From: CAWFPR01 sp963817635
GTDB lineage: Bacteria > Acidobacteriota > Vicinamibacteria > Vicinamibacterales > 2-12-FULL-66-21
Direction of reading: 5' to 3'
Length of the DNA stretch: 64,000 nucleotides
Assembly (NCBI GenBank): GCA_963817635.1
Contig: CAWFPR010000014.1
Coordinates: 62,001-126,000, forward strand
Of the stretch, positions 1-9,358 are shown in pieces. Position numbers and translations under genes: made by a program. Numbering within the stretch: the stretch's first letter is position 1; each line of letters opens with the position of its first letter. Under the pieces are notes generated by a model, which did no database searches, was not told the origin of the DNA, and saw nothing but the letters and a program-made list of their open reading frames with translations.

Positions 1-321
1 TTCGCCCGTCTTCATCTCGGCGATCTTCCCGCGGTGGAGCACGATGCCGCCGATGAGCTGCACGTCGAAGTGCCGCATGTTCAGCGTGCGGAGGCCAGCC
101 TCCCGCACCACGGCAAACGCATCGGGCAGGAGATCGTCGAGCGTCTCGCCGTTGGCGAGGCGGGTCCGGAACTCGGCGGTCTTGTCGCGGAGCTGGTCGT
201 CGGACAGCCGCTGGATGTCGGCTTCCTTGGAATTGATTTCGGCGACGACCGGCCGCAGCTTCTTCAGGTCACGCTCGTTCTGCGTGCCGATTACTTTCGC
301 CAGGAGCGTATCAACAATCAT
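1..321 (-). CDS. secA: Protein translocase subunit SecA, N-terminal part (cut by window edge)
   Basis: SecA is the cytoplasmic motor ATPase that drives preproteins through SecYEG. Only the first 107 residues lie in the window; the gene continues beyond base 1. The start (MIVDTLLAKVIGTQNERDLKKL) is typical of SecA, followed by the helical stretch ending in SDDQLRDKTAEFRTRL and the conserved patch NMRHFDVQLIGGIVLHRGKI, which leads into the nucleotide-binding region (the Walker A motif begins at the cut, MKTGE). The ATG at 319-321 fits the usual family start. No gene lies between it and the M23 peptidase downstream of its promoter side; the gap holds a GC-rich repeat that can form a hairpin. Identification is firm, but nothing can be said about the remaining roughly 800 residues. 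Confidence 0.95.
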   Translation of the reverse strand, partial: MIVDTLLAKVIGTQNERDLKKLRPVVAEINSKEADIQRLSDDQLRDKTAEFRTRLANGETLDDLLPDAFAVVREAGLRTLNMRHFDVQLIGGIVLHRGKIAEMKTGE

Positions 322-361
322 CGGGCACTGATCGAATCAGGATATCCAGTAAGTTTACTAC

Positions 362-467
362 AAGGGGCTTCGGGGCTTCAGGCTTGGGGCTCGGGGGCTC
401 GAGGCTTCAGGCTTGGGGGCGCTCGGGGCGCTGCCTCAGGCCCCAAGTCCGAAGCCCCAAGCCCCTT
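362..467. repeat. Imperfect inverted repeat built from GGGCTTC-like units
   Basis: Left arm 362-389 and right arm 441-467 are near-complementary (AAGGGGCTTCGGGGCTTCAG pairs with the complement of CTGAAGCCCC-type sequence on the right). The left half is a loose tandem repeat: GCT recurs every 7-8 bases between 367 and 423. It ends exactly at the M23 gene stop, so it could act as a terminator for that gene, although no T-run follows. Confidence 0.6.
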
Positions 468-1441
468 CAGGGGTTGCGGCCGGCGAGAAGCCTGAGTGGA
501 TTGGTCAGATGCTGGTTGACCAGGATCTCGTAGTGCAGGTGCGGGCTGGTCGAACGGCCGGTCGAGCCTACGTAGCCGATGACATCGCCGCGGTGAACCT
601 GCTGACCGCTCATCACCGCGAAGCGCGACAGGTGTCCGTAGCGTGTCGCGATGCCGTAGCCGTGGTCGATGACCACCAGCTTGCCGTAGCCGCCGTTCAC
701 GCCGGCGCTGGTGACGGTGCCGTCGGCCGTCGCATGGACCGGCTGGCCATAGTCGGCCGAGATGTCGAGCCCGGGATGAAAATCGGTTTCGCCGTTGAAC
801 GGATCCCGCCGATTGCCGAACGGTGAGGACAGCCAGCCCGCCACGGGCCAGATGGACGGCGTGGCCGCGGCCAGCGCCTGACGCTTCTCGACGCCGCGTC
901 GAACGCTGTTGAGCCGCTCTTCAATCACTCCGAGGAGGTCGCGCAGCACGCCGAATGCATTGTCGGGTGACCCGAACGCACCCCCCAGCACCGGCACGGC
1001 CACCGATTCGCCGTCTCCGCCGCCCATGGCGCGCGACTTGACGATGGCGGGCAGCTTGTCCATCGCACGGCTGACCTCCGGATCGACCGCCGAACGCACG
1101 CCGAGCTCGTCAACCGCCGACTCGAGTGCGGAAATCTGCCCGGTGAGCTGACTGGTGGCTTCCTTGTAGCTGGCGTTCTCCATCTCGAGCACGGCAGTCG
1201 ACCGTCCGAGCTCGTCGATCGCGCTCTGCGCACTCCAGCGCGCGCCGAGCCCCATGAGGACCGGCAGGGCGAAGAGAAACGCCACCACCGCCAGCGTCGG
1301 CTTCACCGAGAGGGTGAAACGGCGAACGACACCGGTGGACCGGTCAGCGACAACGATGGAGTACCGCTTCGAAGCCAAGCCCCTCCTATACCTTCCCGGA
1401 TCCCCGGGGAGCCCTGCCATACGTTCGTTCTGCCGGATCAT
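467..1441 (-). CDS. Membrane-anchored M23 family metallopeptidase (LytM-like)
   Basis: A 324-residue inner-membrane-anchored periplasmic peptidase, probably a peptidoglycan endopeptidase or an activator of amidases. A short basic cytoplasmic tail is followed by one membrane segment (about residues 48-66), a coiled-coil-like stretch (about 75-115), and a C-terminal M23 domain (about 205-320). The zinc site is intact: HPGLD at 222-226 supplies the first His and the Asp, and SPHLHYE around 299-305 supplies the last His. The GYGIATRYGHLS core is also present. Because the catalytic residues are kept it may be a real hydrolase rather than a degenerate EnvC-type activator; this is inference. It sits between secA and comM on the same strand. 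Start is the ATG at 1439-1441. Confidence 0.9.
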   Translation of the reverse strand: MIRQNERMAGLPGDPGRYRRGLASKRYSIVVADRSTGVVRRFTLSVKPTLAVVAFLFALPVLMGLGARWSAQSAIDELGRSTAVLEMENASYKEATSQLTGQISALESAVDELGVRSAVDPEVSRAMDKLPAIVKSRAMGGGDGESVAVPVLGGAFGSPDNAFGVLRDLLGVIEERLNSVRRGVEKRQALAAATPSIWPVAGWLSSPFGNRRDPFNGETDFHPGLDISADYGQPVHATADGTVTSAGVNGGYGKLVVIDHGYGIATRYGHLSRFAVMSGQQVHRGDVIGYVGSTGRSTSPHLHYEILVNQHLTNPLRLLAGRNP

Positions 1442-1656
1442 GGGACTCTACCACAGGAAACGTCCGGACAGAACCCCTGGCCGGGCGCCGGCTGGGCTGG
1501 CCCGGTCCGGACAAGCGCTGGCACCGCGCGGGGCGCTGGTCCCTGAGCGCAGCGAGGTGGCGACCGGCGGCGCGACGCGGCGAGCAGGTGTGCACGTTCC
1601 CGTCCGACGTAGTGCGGTGAGGCCAATCCGGAAGGCCGCTGACGCCGGACGCTCCG

Positions 1657-3159
1657 TCAGTCGCCCCTGAACTGGAGCGCTTCGGCAAGATGATCGCCGT
1701 GGACCGTTTCTGCGCCCTCGAGATCCGCAATCGTCCGGGCGACCCGGAGCACCCGATCGTGGCCGCGCGCGCTGAGCGCCAGCCTGGCGAGCGCCGCATC
1801 GAACATCCGGCGGGCCGGGGCGTCGAGCGCGGTCCGCGCGCGAAGCCGCCGCCCCTGCAGTCGTGCGTTGAGCGTGCCGTCCCGCGCCATCTGGCGCGTG
1901 CGGGCCGCGATCACGCGGGCGCGTACGGCGTCGGATGACTCGCCGCCCGACGAGTGGATCAGATCGCGCGCGGGGAGGGCCGTCACACCGACCGTCAGAT
2001 CCATGCGGTCCCGCAGCGGCCCGGACAGGCGAGCGGCGTAGCGCGCGACCTGCAGGGGCGAACAGCGGCACGGCCGCACGGCGTCCCCCAGGAAGCCGCA
2101 CGGGCACGGGTTCATCGCGCCGATCAGCATGAAGCGGGCGGGGAAGGCGACCGTCCGCATCGCCCGCGCGATGCGGACCGTGCCCTCCTCGAGCGGTTGC
2201 CGCAGCACCTCCAGCACGTGACGGCTGAATTCAGCCATTTCGTCGAGAAAGAGCACGCCGTGATGCGCGAGGCTGATTTCTCCCGGCCGCGGCGATGTCC
2301 CGCCGCCGACGAGCGCCACGTCAGAAATGGTGTGATGGGGCGCCCGGAACGGGCGGTCAAGCACCAGGCCGGCACCGCTCGACAAGAGGCCGGCGACCGA
2401 GTGAATCGACGTGACCTCCAGCGCCTCGTCGAAGGTCAGCGGCGGCAGCACACCAGCCACCCGGCGCGCCATCATGGTCTTCCCCGACCCGGGGGGGCCG
2501 ACCATCAGGGCGTTGTGGCCCCCAGCCGCCGCGATCTCCAGCGCGCGGCGCGCCAGCGCCTGGCCGTGCACGTCGCCAAAGTCGCCCGCGTGCGGCGCCG
2601 GCGGCGGCGCCGGGGCAGGCTCGACCTCCTCGTTCGCCTCGAAGGCCGCCGGATCGTTCAGTGCGCCGATCGCCTCCGTGAGCGAGCGCACCGCGAACAG
2701 GCGGAGCCCTTCGACGACCGCCGCCTCGGCGCGGTTCGCCCGCGGCAGCAGGAGTGCGGTGCACAGCTGCCGGCGCGCGGCCGCGGCAATCGGCAGCACC
2801 CCCCGGGCCGCCTGGATCCCTCCATCGAGCGACAACTCTCCGAGCAGCAGGACGTCGTCCACCTGCCGCCGCGCAATCAGGCCAGAGGCGGCGAGCACGC
2901 CCAGTGCAATCGGCAGGTCGAATGAGGCACCCGCCTTGCGCAGGTCGGCGGGCGCAAGGTTGACGGTGATCCGTTCCGCCGGAAACTCGAACCCCGAATT
3001 GCGGATGGCGCTGCGAACCCGGTCGCGGCTCTCGCGCACGCTCGCGTCGGGGAGGCCGACCATGTTGAAAGCGGGAATCCCGAAGGAGACGTCCACTTCG
3101 ACCTGGACGGGACAGGCCTCGATCCCGAACACGGCCGCGGTGCGGACGCACGCGAGCAT
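1657..3159 (-). CDS. comM: YifB/ComM-family Mg-chelatase-like AAA ATPase
   Basis: A 500-residue protein of the ComM/YifB family. ComM is a hexameric helicase that helps integrate DNA during natural transformation, by promoting branch migration. The N-terminal Lon-protease-like fold domain begins at MLACVRTAAVFGIEACPVQ, followed by the family signature GLPDASVRESRDRVRSA. The AAA core has Walker A GPPGSGKT and Walker B LFLDEM, then the cysteine patch CPCG...CRC that is normal in this family, and a C-terminal Mg-chelatase domain ending in LAEALQFRG. Length matches the family. I chose the ATG at 3157-3159: the open frame continues upstream into the mltD frame, but that read-through is an artefact of the mltD frameshift. 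With type IV pilus genes nearby it hints at competence, which is unproven. Confidence 0.93.
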   Translation of the reverse strand: MLACVRTAAVFGIEACPVQVEVDVSFGIPAFNMVGLPDASVRESRDRVRSAIRNSGFEFPAERITVNLAPADLRKAGASFDLPIALGVLAASGLIARRQVDDVLLLGELSLDGGIQAARGVLPIAAAARRQLCTALLLPRANRAEAAVVEGLRLFAVRSLTEAIGALNDPAAFEANEEVEPAPAPPPAPHAGDFGDVHGQALARRALEIAAAGGHNALMVGPPGSGKTMMARRVAGVLPPLTFDEALEVTSIHSVAGLLSSGAGLVLDRPFRAPHHTISDVALVGGGTSPRPGEISLAHHGVLFLDEMAEFSRHVLEVLRQPLEEGTVRIARAMRTVAFPARFMLIGAMNPCPCGFLGDAVRPCRCSPLQVARYAARLSGPLRDRMDLTVGVTALPARDLIHSSGGESSDAVRARVIAARTRQMARDGTLNARLQGRRLRARTALDAPARRMFDAALARLALSARGHDRVLRVARTIADLEGAETVHGDHLAEALQFRGD

Positions 3160-3308
3160 GCGTGCGGGACGTGCAAGCCGCGGTGCGGTCGGATCTATTG
3201 GGATTTCAGCGGGGCCAGGGACAAATGTGGCAGAAACAGCAACACGGGAACAGGACTGGTTCTGAAGAATATGTGTTCTTCGCGCCCTTGGGGGCGCCGT
3301 CAGCCCGC

Positions 3309-5007
3309 CTACTGGTGGATCTTCAGCCGCGCGCCGATGCTCAGTGCGCTGCTGCGCAGCTTGTTCCAGCTCGTGATCTCGGCGACCGTCGTGTTGAAGA
3401 GGCGCGCGATCCTCGAGAGCGTGTCGCCTCGCTTCACCTGGTAGGTGATGATCCGCGGCCCGGACCGCGCCGGCGACGGGACGGTCGCCGTGCCGCTCAG
3501 CGAACGCGACGCGACCTCGGCCGGAACGGCGCGTTCGGTGTTCGTGGCCAGCAGAAGCGCCGGCGGCCTCGGAATGATCAACTCCTGGCCGGCTCTGACG
3601 CGCGACCGGGTGGACAGGCTGTTGGCTTCCGCGAGGTCCACGCGGCTCACCTTCAACTTGCGGGCGATGCTGAGGAGCGTTTCGCCCCTGCGCACCGTGT
3701 GCCACTTCAGGGCCGTGAAATCGGCCGGCGAGGCCTCCGCAAGGTGGGACTGGAGCACGGGGCCCGTGCCAGGGGGAACCTTGAGCTGGAACTCGGGATA
3801 CTTGATCGGCGTGGTCCACCGGCGCAGCTCGGGATTGAGCGCCTGGATGTCGTCGATGGACGTCCCGGTCCACTCGGCGACCCGCCGGAGATCGACGGCG
3901 CGCGGCACCGGCACCTTGTCGTAGGTGATGGGATCCTGCGAGGTGATATCGAAGCCGGTACTGAACCGGGTTCCGCGCGACGATAATCGCGGCGAGAATC
4001 AGCGGCACGTACTCGCGAGTCTCCTTCGGCAGGTACTTCGCGTTGCGCGACATCTCCCAGAAATCGTCGGTGTCGGACTTCTTCATCGCTCGTTGGAGGC
4101 GCCCGAGGCCGCCGTTGTACGCGGCGAGCACGAGGTTCCAGTCGCCGTTGAACATCTTGTGCAGCGTCTTCAGGTATTTGGCGGCCGCGACGGTGGCTTT
4201 TTCCGGATCCGATCGCTCATCGATGAACCAGTCGTGTTTCAGGCCGTTTTCAATGGCGGTGGCCTTCATGAACTGCCACGGACCCTTGGCGCTCGCCTTG
4301 GACACCGCGTTGGTCTTGAAGCCGCTCTCGATAATCGGAATGTACGCGAGATCGAGCGGCAGCCCTTCCGCGCGGAACACGTCCTGGATCATCGGGAGAT
4401 ACTTCGTGCCCCGTGTAAGGCTCTCGGTGATGTAGTCGCGCAGGCGTCCCCGGAACAGCTCGACATAGGAGAGCACCCGCTCGTTTTCCGGAATCGGAAT
4501 GTCGTGGAGGTTGGCGGCGAGATCTTCCCTGACCGCCTCGGTGGTCGTCTTGTCGGCGGCCGGCCTGGGGAAGGTCGCGATCTTCAGCAGCTCGTCGATT
4601 GCCGCGGGTTCGTACTTCTTTTCGACGAAGCCGTCGCCCTGCGCGAGGGCCAGCACTTCGAAGGCGTTGATCCGATCGACCAGCCGATCGAAATGCTCCC
4701 TCAGCCGCGCATCGGTCCGGGCCCCGTAGGGCGATTCGAGCAGCACGTCCACCGCCCGATCGAAGTCGCTGCGCGCGCGCTCGAGGTGGCCCATCTTCAG
4801 CTCACGCTCGCCGGATTCGAAGTGCTTCTGTGAGGCGCTGATGAGGGCGGCGATGGGATCGACAGGCGGCTCCGGCGCCGGGACGACGACAGGCGGCGCG
4901 GGCGGGGCCGGCGGGACGACCGGCACCTGCGGCCTGGGGTTCGAGCCGCAGGCGGCCACCGCGAGACTGATAGCCGCCAGTGCCGGCAGCCACGCACGAG
5001 TCCTCAT
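3309..5007 (-). CDS. mltD: MltD-like lytic transglycosylase lipoprotein with LysM repeats (frameshifted)
   Basis: A membrane-bound lytic murein transglycosylase that cleaves peptidoglycan glycan strands. The precursor starts at the ATG 5005-5007 with a lipoprotein signal (LAVAAC, lipidated Cys20). The SLT domain follows, with catalytic Glu227 in PIIESGF, then KGPWQFM and NLVLAAYNGG. The frame breaks near 3955-3960. Upstream of it the protein reads ARNPVQY; downstream the reading continues one frame over as GFDITSQDPITYDKVPVPRAVDL. Removing one C from CAGTACCGGC restores a continuous protein of about 565 residues. The C-terminal part has two LysM domains (HTVRRGETLLSIARKLKV and YQVKRGDTLSRIARLFNT) for wall binding. 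Either a recent mutation or, more likely, a base-insertion error. The family call is firm. Confidence 0.9.
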
Positions 5008-5270
5008 GCTGGGTACTCCCGCAGGAGCAGTCGGCGAACGCATGTGCCTAGCACTGCAAGCCGAATGCCCCCTTGAGGTCACCGTCCCGCGGGGGTGACC
5101 GTTATGCGTAATCCGGCGCGTGCGGCGGCGCGCTCGCAGACCGGGGTATCCTGTTCGATTGTCGCGAAATCCGAACGCTTGCTGGGAGGTTGTCAGCATA
5201 CCACCGGCCGCGCCGGCAGTTCAACCCCTAAGCCCAGCGCCGTCAACGGGAAACGGCTGCCGAAAATCCC

Positions 5271-7034
5271 TCACCGCGGCCAGCCGGACTGCACGAAAAT
5301 CCGATGCTGCTCGCCGAGGTCGCGCGCCGCCGGAGTCACGATGGTTCGCTCTCCAATTACAATTTTGTGTTCCTGCCGCACCGCCTGCCGCACGTCGTCT
5401 TCACAGACGAATTCCGCCGGTTTCTCGACCTGCCCCGGGCCGGATGCTGGTCCGGCACCTCGGTCGCCATCCGCGGGTCGGGTGCCGGCTGCTGATGCCG
5501 CCGGCCCACTCGAAGCCGCCGGGGGCGCGTAGCCGCGAGCGGCCAGGAAATCGTCGATGCGACGGGCCAGCGACGCCGCCGGAATGCCACCCGGCATCCG
5601 CGCCTGTGCAGGGGCCTGCGGCAGTGGGGCGGCGGCCGTTGCCGCCGGCAGGTCCCGGCGCACGGCGACCGGGTGCGTTTCATACGCCAACCGCTTGATG
5701 TTCAGCAGATGGCGCGGTGAGATGTTGTCCGAGGTGATGTTGCCGCCCCAGCCGCCGCATCCGAGGGTCATGGCCGGGTCCAGACTCGTGGTCAGCCCGA
5801 TTGAGCCGAGCGTCGTCGGCGTGTTGACCACGATCCGCGAAGCCGGTTTCTGGAGACCGAACTGAAGGATGACCTCTTCGTTGCGCGAATGGATGCCCAG
5901 CGTGTGCCCCATCCCGCCGTACCGCAGGATCTGTTTGCACCGCTCGCAGCCTTCCTTCCAGTCCTGCACGACGTAGAACGACAGGACGGGGCAGAGCTTC
6001 TCGATCGAAAGCGGGTAGTCGCGTCCCACGCCGGCCAGTTCCGCGATGAGGACGCGCGTGCCGGGTGCGACGCTGATGCCGACCTGTTCGGCGATGTAGG
6101 TCGCCAGCTTGCCGACGAACGCCGGGTTCGGGAGCCGCTGCGGCGTCACGAGCGCGCGGCCGAGCAGGTCGATCTCCGGCGCCGACAGGAAGTGCGCGCC
6201 GTTGACGACGAACTGCCGCTTCACCTCGTCGACGAGCGGCGCATCGACCACGACGGAATTCTCGGACGAACAGAGCAGGCCGTTGTCGAACGTCTTGCCG
6301 GTCACGATGTCGCGCACCGCCTTGACGACGTCCGCGCTCCGTTCGATGTAGGCCGGGGCGTTTCCGGGGCCGACGCCGTAGGCGGGCTTGCCGGCGCTGT
6401 AGGCCGCCCGGACGAGGCCCAGCCCGCCCGTGGCGAGGATCACGGCAACCTCGCGCGCCTTCATCAGTTCCTGCGTGCCCTCCAGGGTGACCGTCGTCAT
6501 CCAGTTGATCGAGCCGTCGGGCGCGCCGGCGCGCCGGGCCGCCTCCCACATGATTTCGGCCGCGCGGGTGATGCAGCGAACCGCCGAGGGATGCGGACTG
6601 AGGACGATGGGGCACCGCGCCTTGATCGCAATCAGGATCTTGTAGAGCGCCGTGGATGTCGGGTTCGTGGTGGGAATGATTGCGGCGACAACGCCGAACG
6701 GCTCGGCGATTTCGACGATCTTGCGATCCTCAATCCGGGCGACGACCCCCACCGTCTTCATGGGGCGGATGAACCGGTAGATTCGCTCGGAGGCGAAGAG
6801 GTTCTTCTGGATCTTGTCGGCGACGACGCCGTAGCCCGTCTCTTCGCACGCCAGGCGGGCGAGCGTTTCGGCTTCCGGCGTGGCGGCGGCCGCCATCGCG
6901 TCGACGATGGCGTCGATGCGCTCCTGGGAGAACTCGGCGAGCGCGGGTGCGGCGGCCCTGGCGCGGCGCGCGAGGGTCCGCGCTTCGCTGATCGACGCCA
7001 GGTCGCGATCGGTCTGGGCCGTGGGCTGAGCCAT
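5271..7034 (-). CDS. Microcompartment acylating aldehyde dehydrogenase with C-terminal extension
   Basis: A 587-residue CoA-acylating aldehyde dehydrogenase of the EutE/PduP group, which oxidises an aldehyde to acyl-CoA inside a bacterial microcompartment. The core spans about residues 10-460, with nucleotide-site residues in IIPTTNPTSTAL and catalytic Cys255 in NGLLCSSEN. Family members are usually 460-480 residues, so this one has about 120 extra residues: a Pro/Ala-rich linker, a short amphipathic helix SLARRIDDFLAARGY (about 492-506) that looks like an encapsulation peptide, a second linker, and a terminal module (about 540-587) with the motif IGERTIVTPAARDLGEQH. I do not recognise that module with certainty. 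The BMC-H shell gene lies 18 bp upstream in the same direction, so cargo and shell are probably co-transcribed. Substrate cannot be told from sequence. Confidence 0.92.
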   Translation of the reverse strand: MAQPTAQTDRDLASISEARTLARRARAAAPALAEFSQERIDAIVDAMAAAATPEAETLARLACEETGYGVVADKIQKNLFASERIYRFIRPMKTVGVVARIEDRKIVEIAEPFGVVAAIIPTTNPTSTALYKILIAIKARCPIVLSPHPSAVRCITRAAEIMWEAARRAGAPDGSINWMTTVTLEGTQELMKAREVAVILATGGLGLVRAAYSAGKPAYGVGPGNAPAYIERSADVVKAVRDIVTGKTFDNGLLCSSENSVVVDAPLVDEVKRQFVVNGAHFLSAPEIDLLGRALVTPQRLPNPAFVGKLATYIAEQVGISVAPGTRVLIAELAGVGRDYPLSIEKLCPVLSFYVVQDWKEGCERCKQILRYGGMGHTLGIHSRNEEVILQFGLQKPASRIVVNTPTTLGSIGLTTSLDPAMTLGCGGWGGNITSDNISPRHLLNIKRLAYETHPVAVRRDLPAATAAAPLPQAPAQARMPGGIPAASLARRIDDFLAARGYAPPAASSGPAASAAGTRPADGDRGAGPASGPGQVEKPAEFVCEDDVRQAVRQEHKIVIGERTIVTPAARDLGEQHRIFVQSGWPR

Positions 7035-7052
7035 CAGTGGCCGGCAGAAGCG

Positions 7053-7346
7053 TTACGACGCCTTGGCGTCCTTCACCTTGGGCAGGATCTTCTCGACCTC
7101 GGTGTGGGGGCGCGGAATGACGTGGACGGACACCAGTTCGCCGACGCGCCGCGCCGCGGCTGCGCCGGAGTCTGTCGCCGCCTTGACCGCGCCGACATCG
7201 CCGCGGACGAACACCGTCACGTAGCCCGCGCCGATGTATTCCTTGCCGACCAGCACGACGTTGGCGGCCTTCACCATGGCGTCGGCCGCCTCGATGGCGC
7301 CAATCAGCCCCTTCGTTTCGACCATCCCAAGAGCTTCGAGTGACAT
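7053..7346 (-). CDS. BMC-H shell protein (PduA/EutM-like)
   Basis: A 97-residue hexameric shell protein of bacterial microcompartments. The start MSLEALGMVETKGLIGAIEA and the pore region YIGAGYVTVFVRGDVGAV are diagnostic of the single-domain BMC family, and the length is typical. The frame is open for 22 more codons upstream, but that stretch is unlike BMC proteins, so I use the ATG at 7344-7346. The only other BMC gene nearby is the aldehyde dehydrogenase downstream. No BMC-P vertex protein, BMC-T trimer, PduL-type phosphotransacylase or alcohol dehydrogenase is in the window, so any complete compartment must draw on genes elsewhere. Confidence 0.96.
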   Translation of the reverse strand: MSLEALGMVETKGLIGAIEAADAMVKAANVVLVGKEYIGAGYVTVFVRGDVGAVKAATDSGAAAARRVGELVSVHVIPRPHTEVEKILPKVKDAKAS

Positions 7347-7370
7347 TCGACCTCTACCGTACGTCTGCGC

Positions 7371-7384
7371 CCGGTCCGGACCGG
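7371..7384. promoter_or_regulatory. Perfect 14-bp palindrome in the divergent BMC/lipoprotein promoter gap
   Basis: CCGGTCCGGACCGG is a perfect palindrome 25 bp upstream of the BMC-H start, in the 252-bp gap between the divergent BMC operon and the lipoprotein gene. Its position suits an operator for the BMC operon, but no regulator gene is adjacent and GC-rich palindromes arise easily at this base composition. Confidence 0.35.
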
Positions 7385-7598
7385 AAGCTTCGACCGTTTC
7401 CGTTGACTGCATTCCGGCTGGTTCCGGGGACCTTCATGATGGCCGGAATCGGGCCGATGCGCGTTGACGCTAGCATATTGCAGTACGCCCGACAACTGCG
7501 GTACCATTCGCGCGGTTTCAGCGTGCACCGTCGGGTCCGGCCACGGCCGGACGCCTGGCATCATCCGGAAGAATTCCGCGATTTCGTTCACAGCAGAC

Positions 7599-8459
7599 AT
7601 GAAAATGCGCAGTCTCTCTGTTCTCGCGTGCGCGCTCGCCCTCGCGGCGGCGGCGTGCGGCGGGAAGAAGTCCACCGAGCCGCCGGTTGCGACCGCGTCG
7701 CTGTCCCTGAACAAGGACCGGGTCGCCATTGGCAGTCCGGTCTCGCTCGCCTACAAGTTCGTCGTGGCCCCGAACGGCGCGATCGACGGCGACTACACGG
7801 TCTTCGTCCACGTCCTCGACCCCGACGGAGAGCAGCTCTGGACCGACGACCACGATCCGCCCACCCCGACCTCGCAGTGGAAACCCGGGCAGACGATTGA
7901 ATACACCCGCACGAGGTTCGTGCCGAACTACCCGTATATCGGCGAGGCCATCGTCCGCCTCGGCCTCTATCAGCCGTCGACCGGCAAGCGCCTGGCGCTC
8001 ACCGGCGAGGACGCCGGGCGCAAGGAATACGTCGTTACGAAGTTCCAGCTGCTGCCCCAGTCGGAAAACGTGTTCCTCATCTACAAGGACGGCTGGCACC
8101 CGGCCGAGGTGCCGGCCAGCGACCCGGCGGCCGAGTGGCAGTGGACCAGGAAGACGGCCACGCTTTCGTTCAGGAATCCCAGGAAGGACGTGACGTTCTA
8201 TCTGGAGTGGGATGCCCGGGTCGATCTCTTCACGCCGCCGCAGCAGGTCACGCTCCGCATCGGCGGCCAGACGGTCGGCGCGTTCGCGGCCGATTCGAAG
8301 AACCCGAAGCTCCTGACGTTTCCGATCTCGACGGCCCAGCTGGGGCCGGCGGACATGACGGAGCTGGTCATCGACGTGGACCGCACCTTCACGCCCGGCG
8401 GCGCGGACACGCGCGAGCTCGGGATTCGCGTATTTCACGCCTTCATCGAGCCCAGGTAG
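7599..8459 (+). CDS. Predicted lipoprotein, function unknown
   Basis: A 286-residue secreted lipoprotein. The ATG at 7599 gives a classical signal (MKMRSLSVLACALALAAAACGGKK) with lipobox AAAC; the open frame extends 45 codons further upstream, but that part does not resemble a signal peptide. The mature part looks beta-rich: an Ig-like segment around VFVHVLDPDGEQLWTDDHDPPTP, which resembles folds in secreted cell-surface proteins, followed by a second beta region ending VDRTFTPGGADTRELGIRVFHAFIEP. I do not recognise a named family. It is divergent from the BMC genes and 124 bp upstream of a transglycosylase gene on the same strand. Confidence 0.75.
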   Translation: MKMRSLSVLACALALAAAACGGKKSTEPPVATASLSLNKDRVAIGSPVSLAYKFVVAPNGAIDGDYTVFVHVLDPDGEQLWTDDHDPPTPTSQWKPGQTIEYTRTRFVPNYPYIGEAIVRLGLYQPSTGKRLALTGEDAGRKEYVVTKFQLLPQSENVFLIYKDGWHPAEVPASDPAAEWQWTRKTATLSFRNPRKDVTFYLEWDARVDLFTPPQQVTLRIGGQTVGAFAADSKNPKLLTFPISTAQLGPADMTELVIDVDRTFTPGGADTRELGIRVFHAFIEPR

Positions 8460-8583
8460 ACGACCTGCCCGCCCGGCCGGCCACGGCGGTGGCGGCCGGG
8501 ACGCCGCCGGGGCGCGACGAGCTACCTGTTCTGTAGCGATTCTGGACAGCCGTCGCTCCGGATGGTAGACTAACGGCTTCCCA

Positions 8584-9249
8584 ATGCTTTTACGAGTTCG
8601 AGTCTGTCTTTTCGCGGTGATTCTTGCCCTGGCCGCGACGGCGGCGCCGGCGTCCGCCGAAATCATCGTCCTGACCTCCGGTCGAACGCTCTCCGTGAAG
8701 AGCCATCGCCTGGACGGGGATTCGATTGTCCTGTCGCTCCGAAGCGGCGGGGAAGTCACCTGCGATCGGTCCCTGGTGGACAAGATCGAGCCCGACGAGG
8801 TGCCGTATCCCGAACCGCCTGCGCCCGCCGAGGCTGCCGGCGTCCCGGACCCGGATCTCTCGGTCCTCGACTCCACGCCGTACGGCGAGATCATCGCGAG
8901 CCTGTCGGAGACGCACGGCGTCAACCCCCTGCTGGTCCGCGCGGTCATCCAGGTCGAATCGGGCTACCGTCCGAAGGCGCGTTCCCGCAAGGGAGCCATG
9001 GGGCTCATGCAGCTGATGCCCGCGACGGCCCGGGAATACAAGGTTCGAAACCCCTTCGAGCCCAAGGCGAACATCGAAGCGGGCATCAAGCATCTCAAAG
9101 CGCTCATCGACCGGTTCGACGGTCTCGATCTCGCCCTGGCGGCCTACAACGCGGGGGAAGGGGCGGTCGAGAAGTTCAAAGGGATCCCGCCGTACCGCGA
9201 GACCCGCAACTACGTGACGAAAATACTCGCCCTCGCGGGGCTTCGCTGA
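8584..9249 (+). CDS. Periplasmic lytic transglycosylase (SLT domain)
   Basis: A 221-residue exported transglycosylase. A signal peptide (residues 1-25, cleavage near APASA) is followed by a small N-terminal domain (about 27-75, IIVLTSGRTLSVKSHRLDGD) of the kind that binds or gates the enzyme, then a C-terminal SLT domain with catalytic Glu125 in QVESGY, the helix KGAMGLMQLMPATA, and LALAAYNAGEGAVEKF. Small SLT proteins like this often sit beside pilus or secretion operons and open the peptidoglycan for envelope-spanning machines. Here it directly precedes the secretion/pilus operon, which supports that role but does not prove it. Confidence 0.9.
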   Translation: MLLRVRVCLFAVILALAATAAPASAEIIVLTSGRTLSVKSHRLDGDSIVLSLRSGGEVTCDRSLVDKIEPDEVPYPEPPAPAEAAGVPDPDLSVLDSTPYGEIIASLSETHGVNPLLVRAVIQVESGYRPKARSRKGAMGLMQLMPATAREYKVRNPFEPKANIEAGIKHLKALIDRFDGLDLALAAYNAGEGAVEKFKGIPPYRETRNYVTKILALAGLR

Positions 9250-9358
9250 CGCCCGCGCCTCCGACCAGTCCCTGATTCCGCCTGGATCCCCCGAAAAGGC
9301 CGTCTCTTCATGGTGTGCCCGGCCGACCTGAGCCGCTGGCGGCGTCCGGCGGCAATCG

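Noticed and set aside
1657..5199. One very long open frame covering comM and the front of mltD, suggesting a fused 1180-residue protein
   Set aside because: The middle part (about 3310-3930) is not protein-like in this frame, while the LysM half of MltD reads well in another frame. A one-base insertion at about 3957 explains it; comM has its own ATG at 3159.
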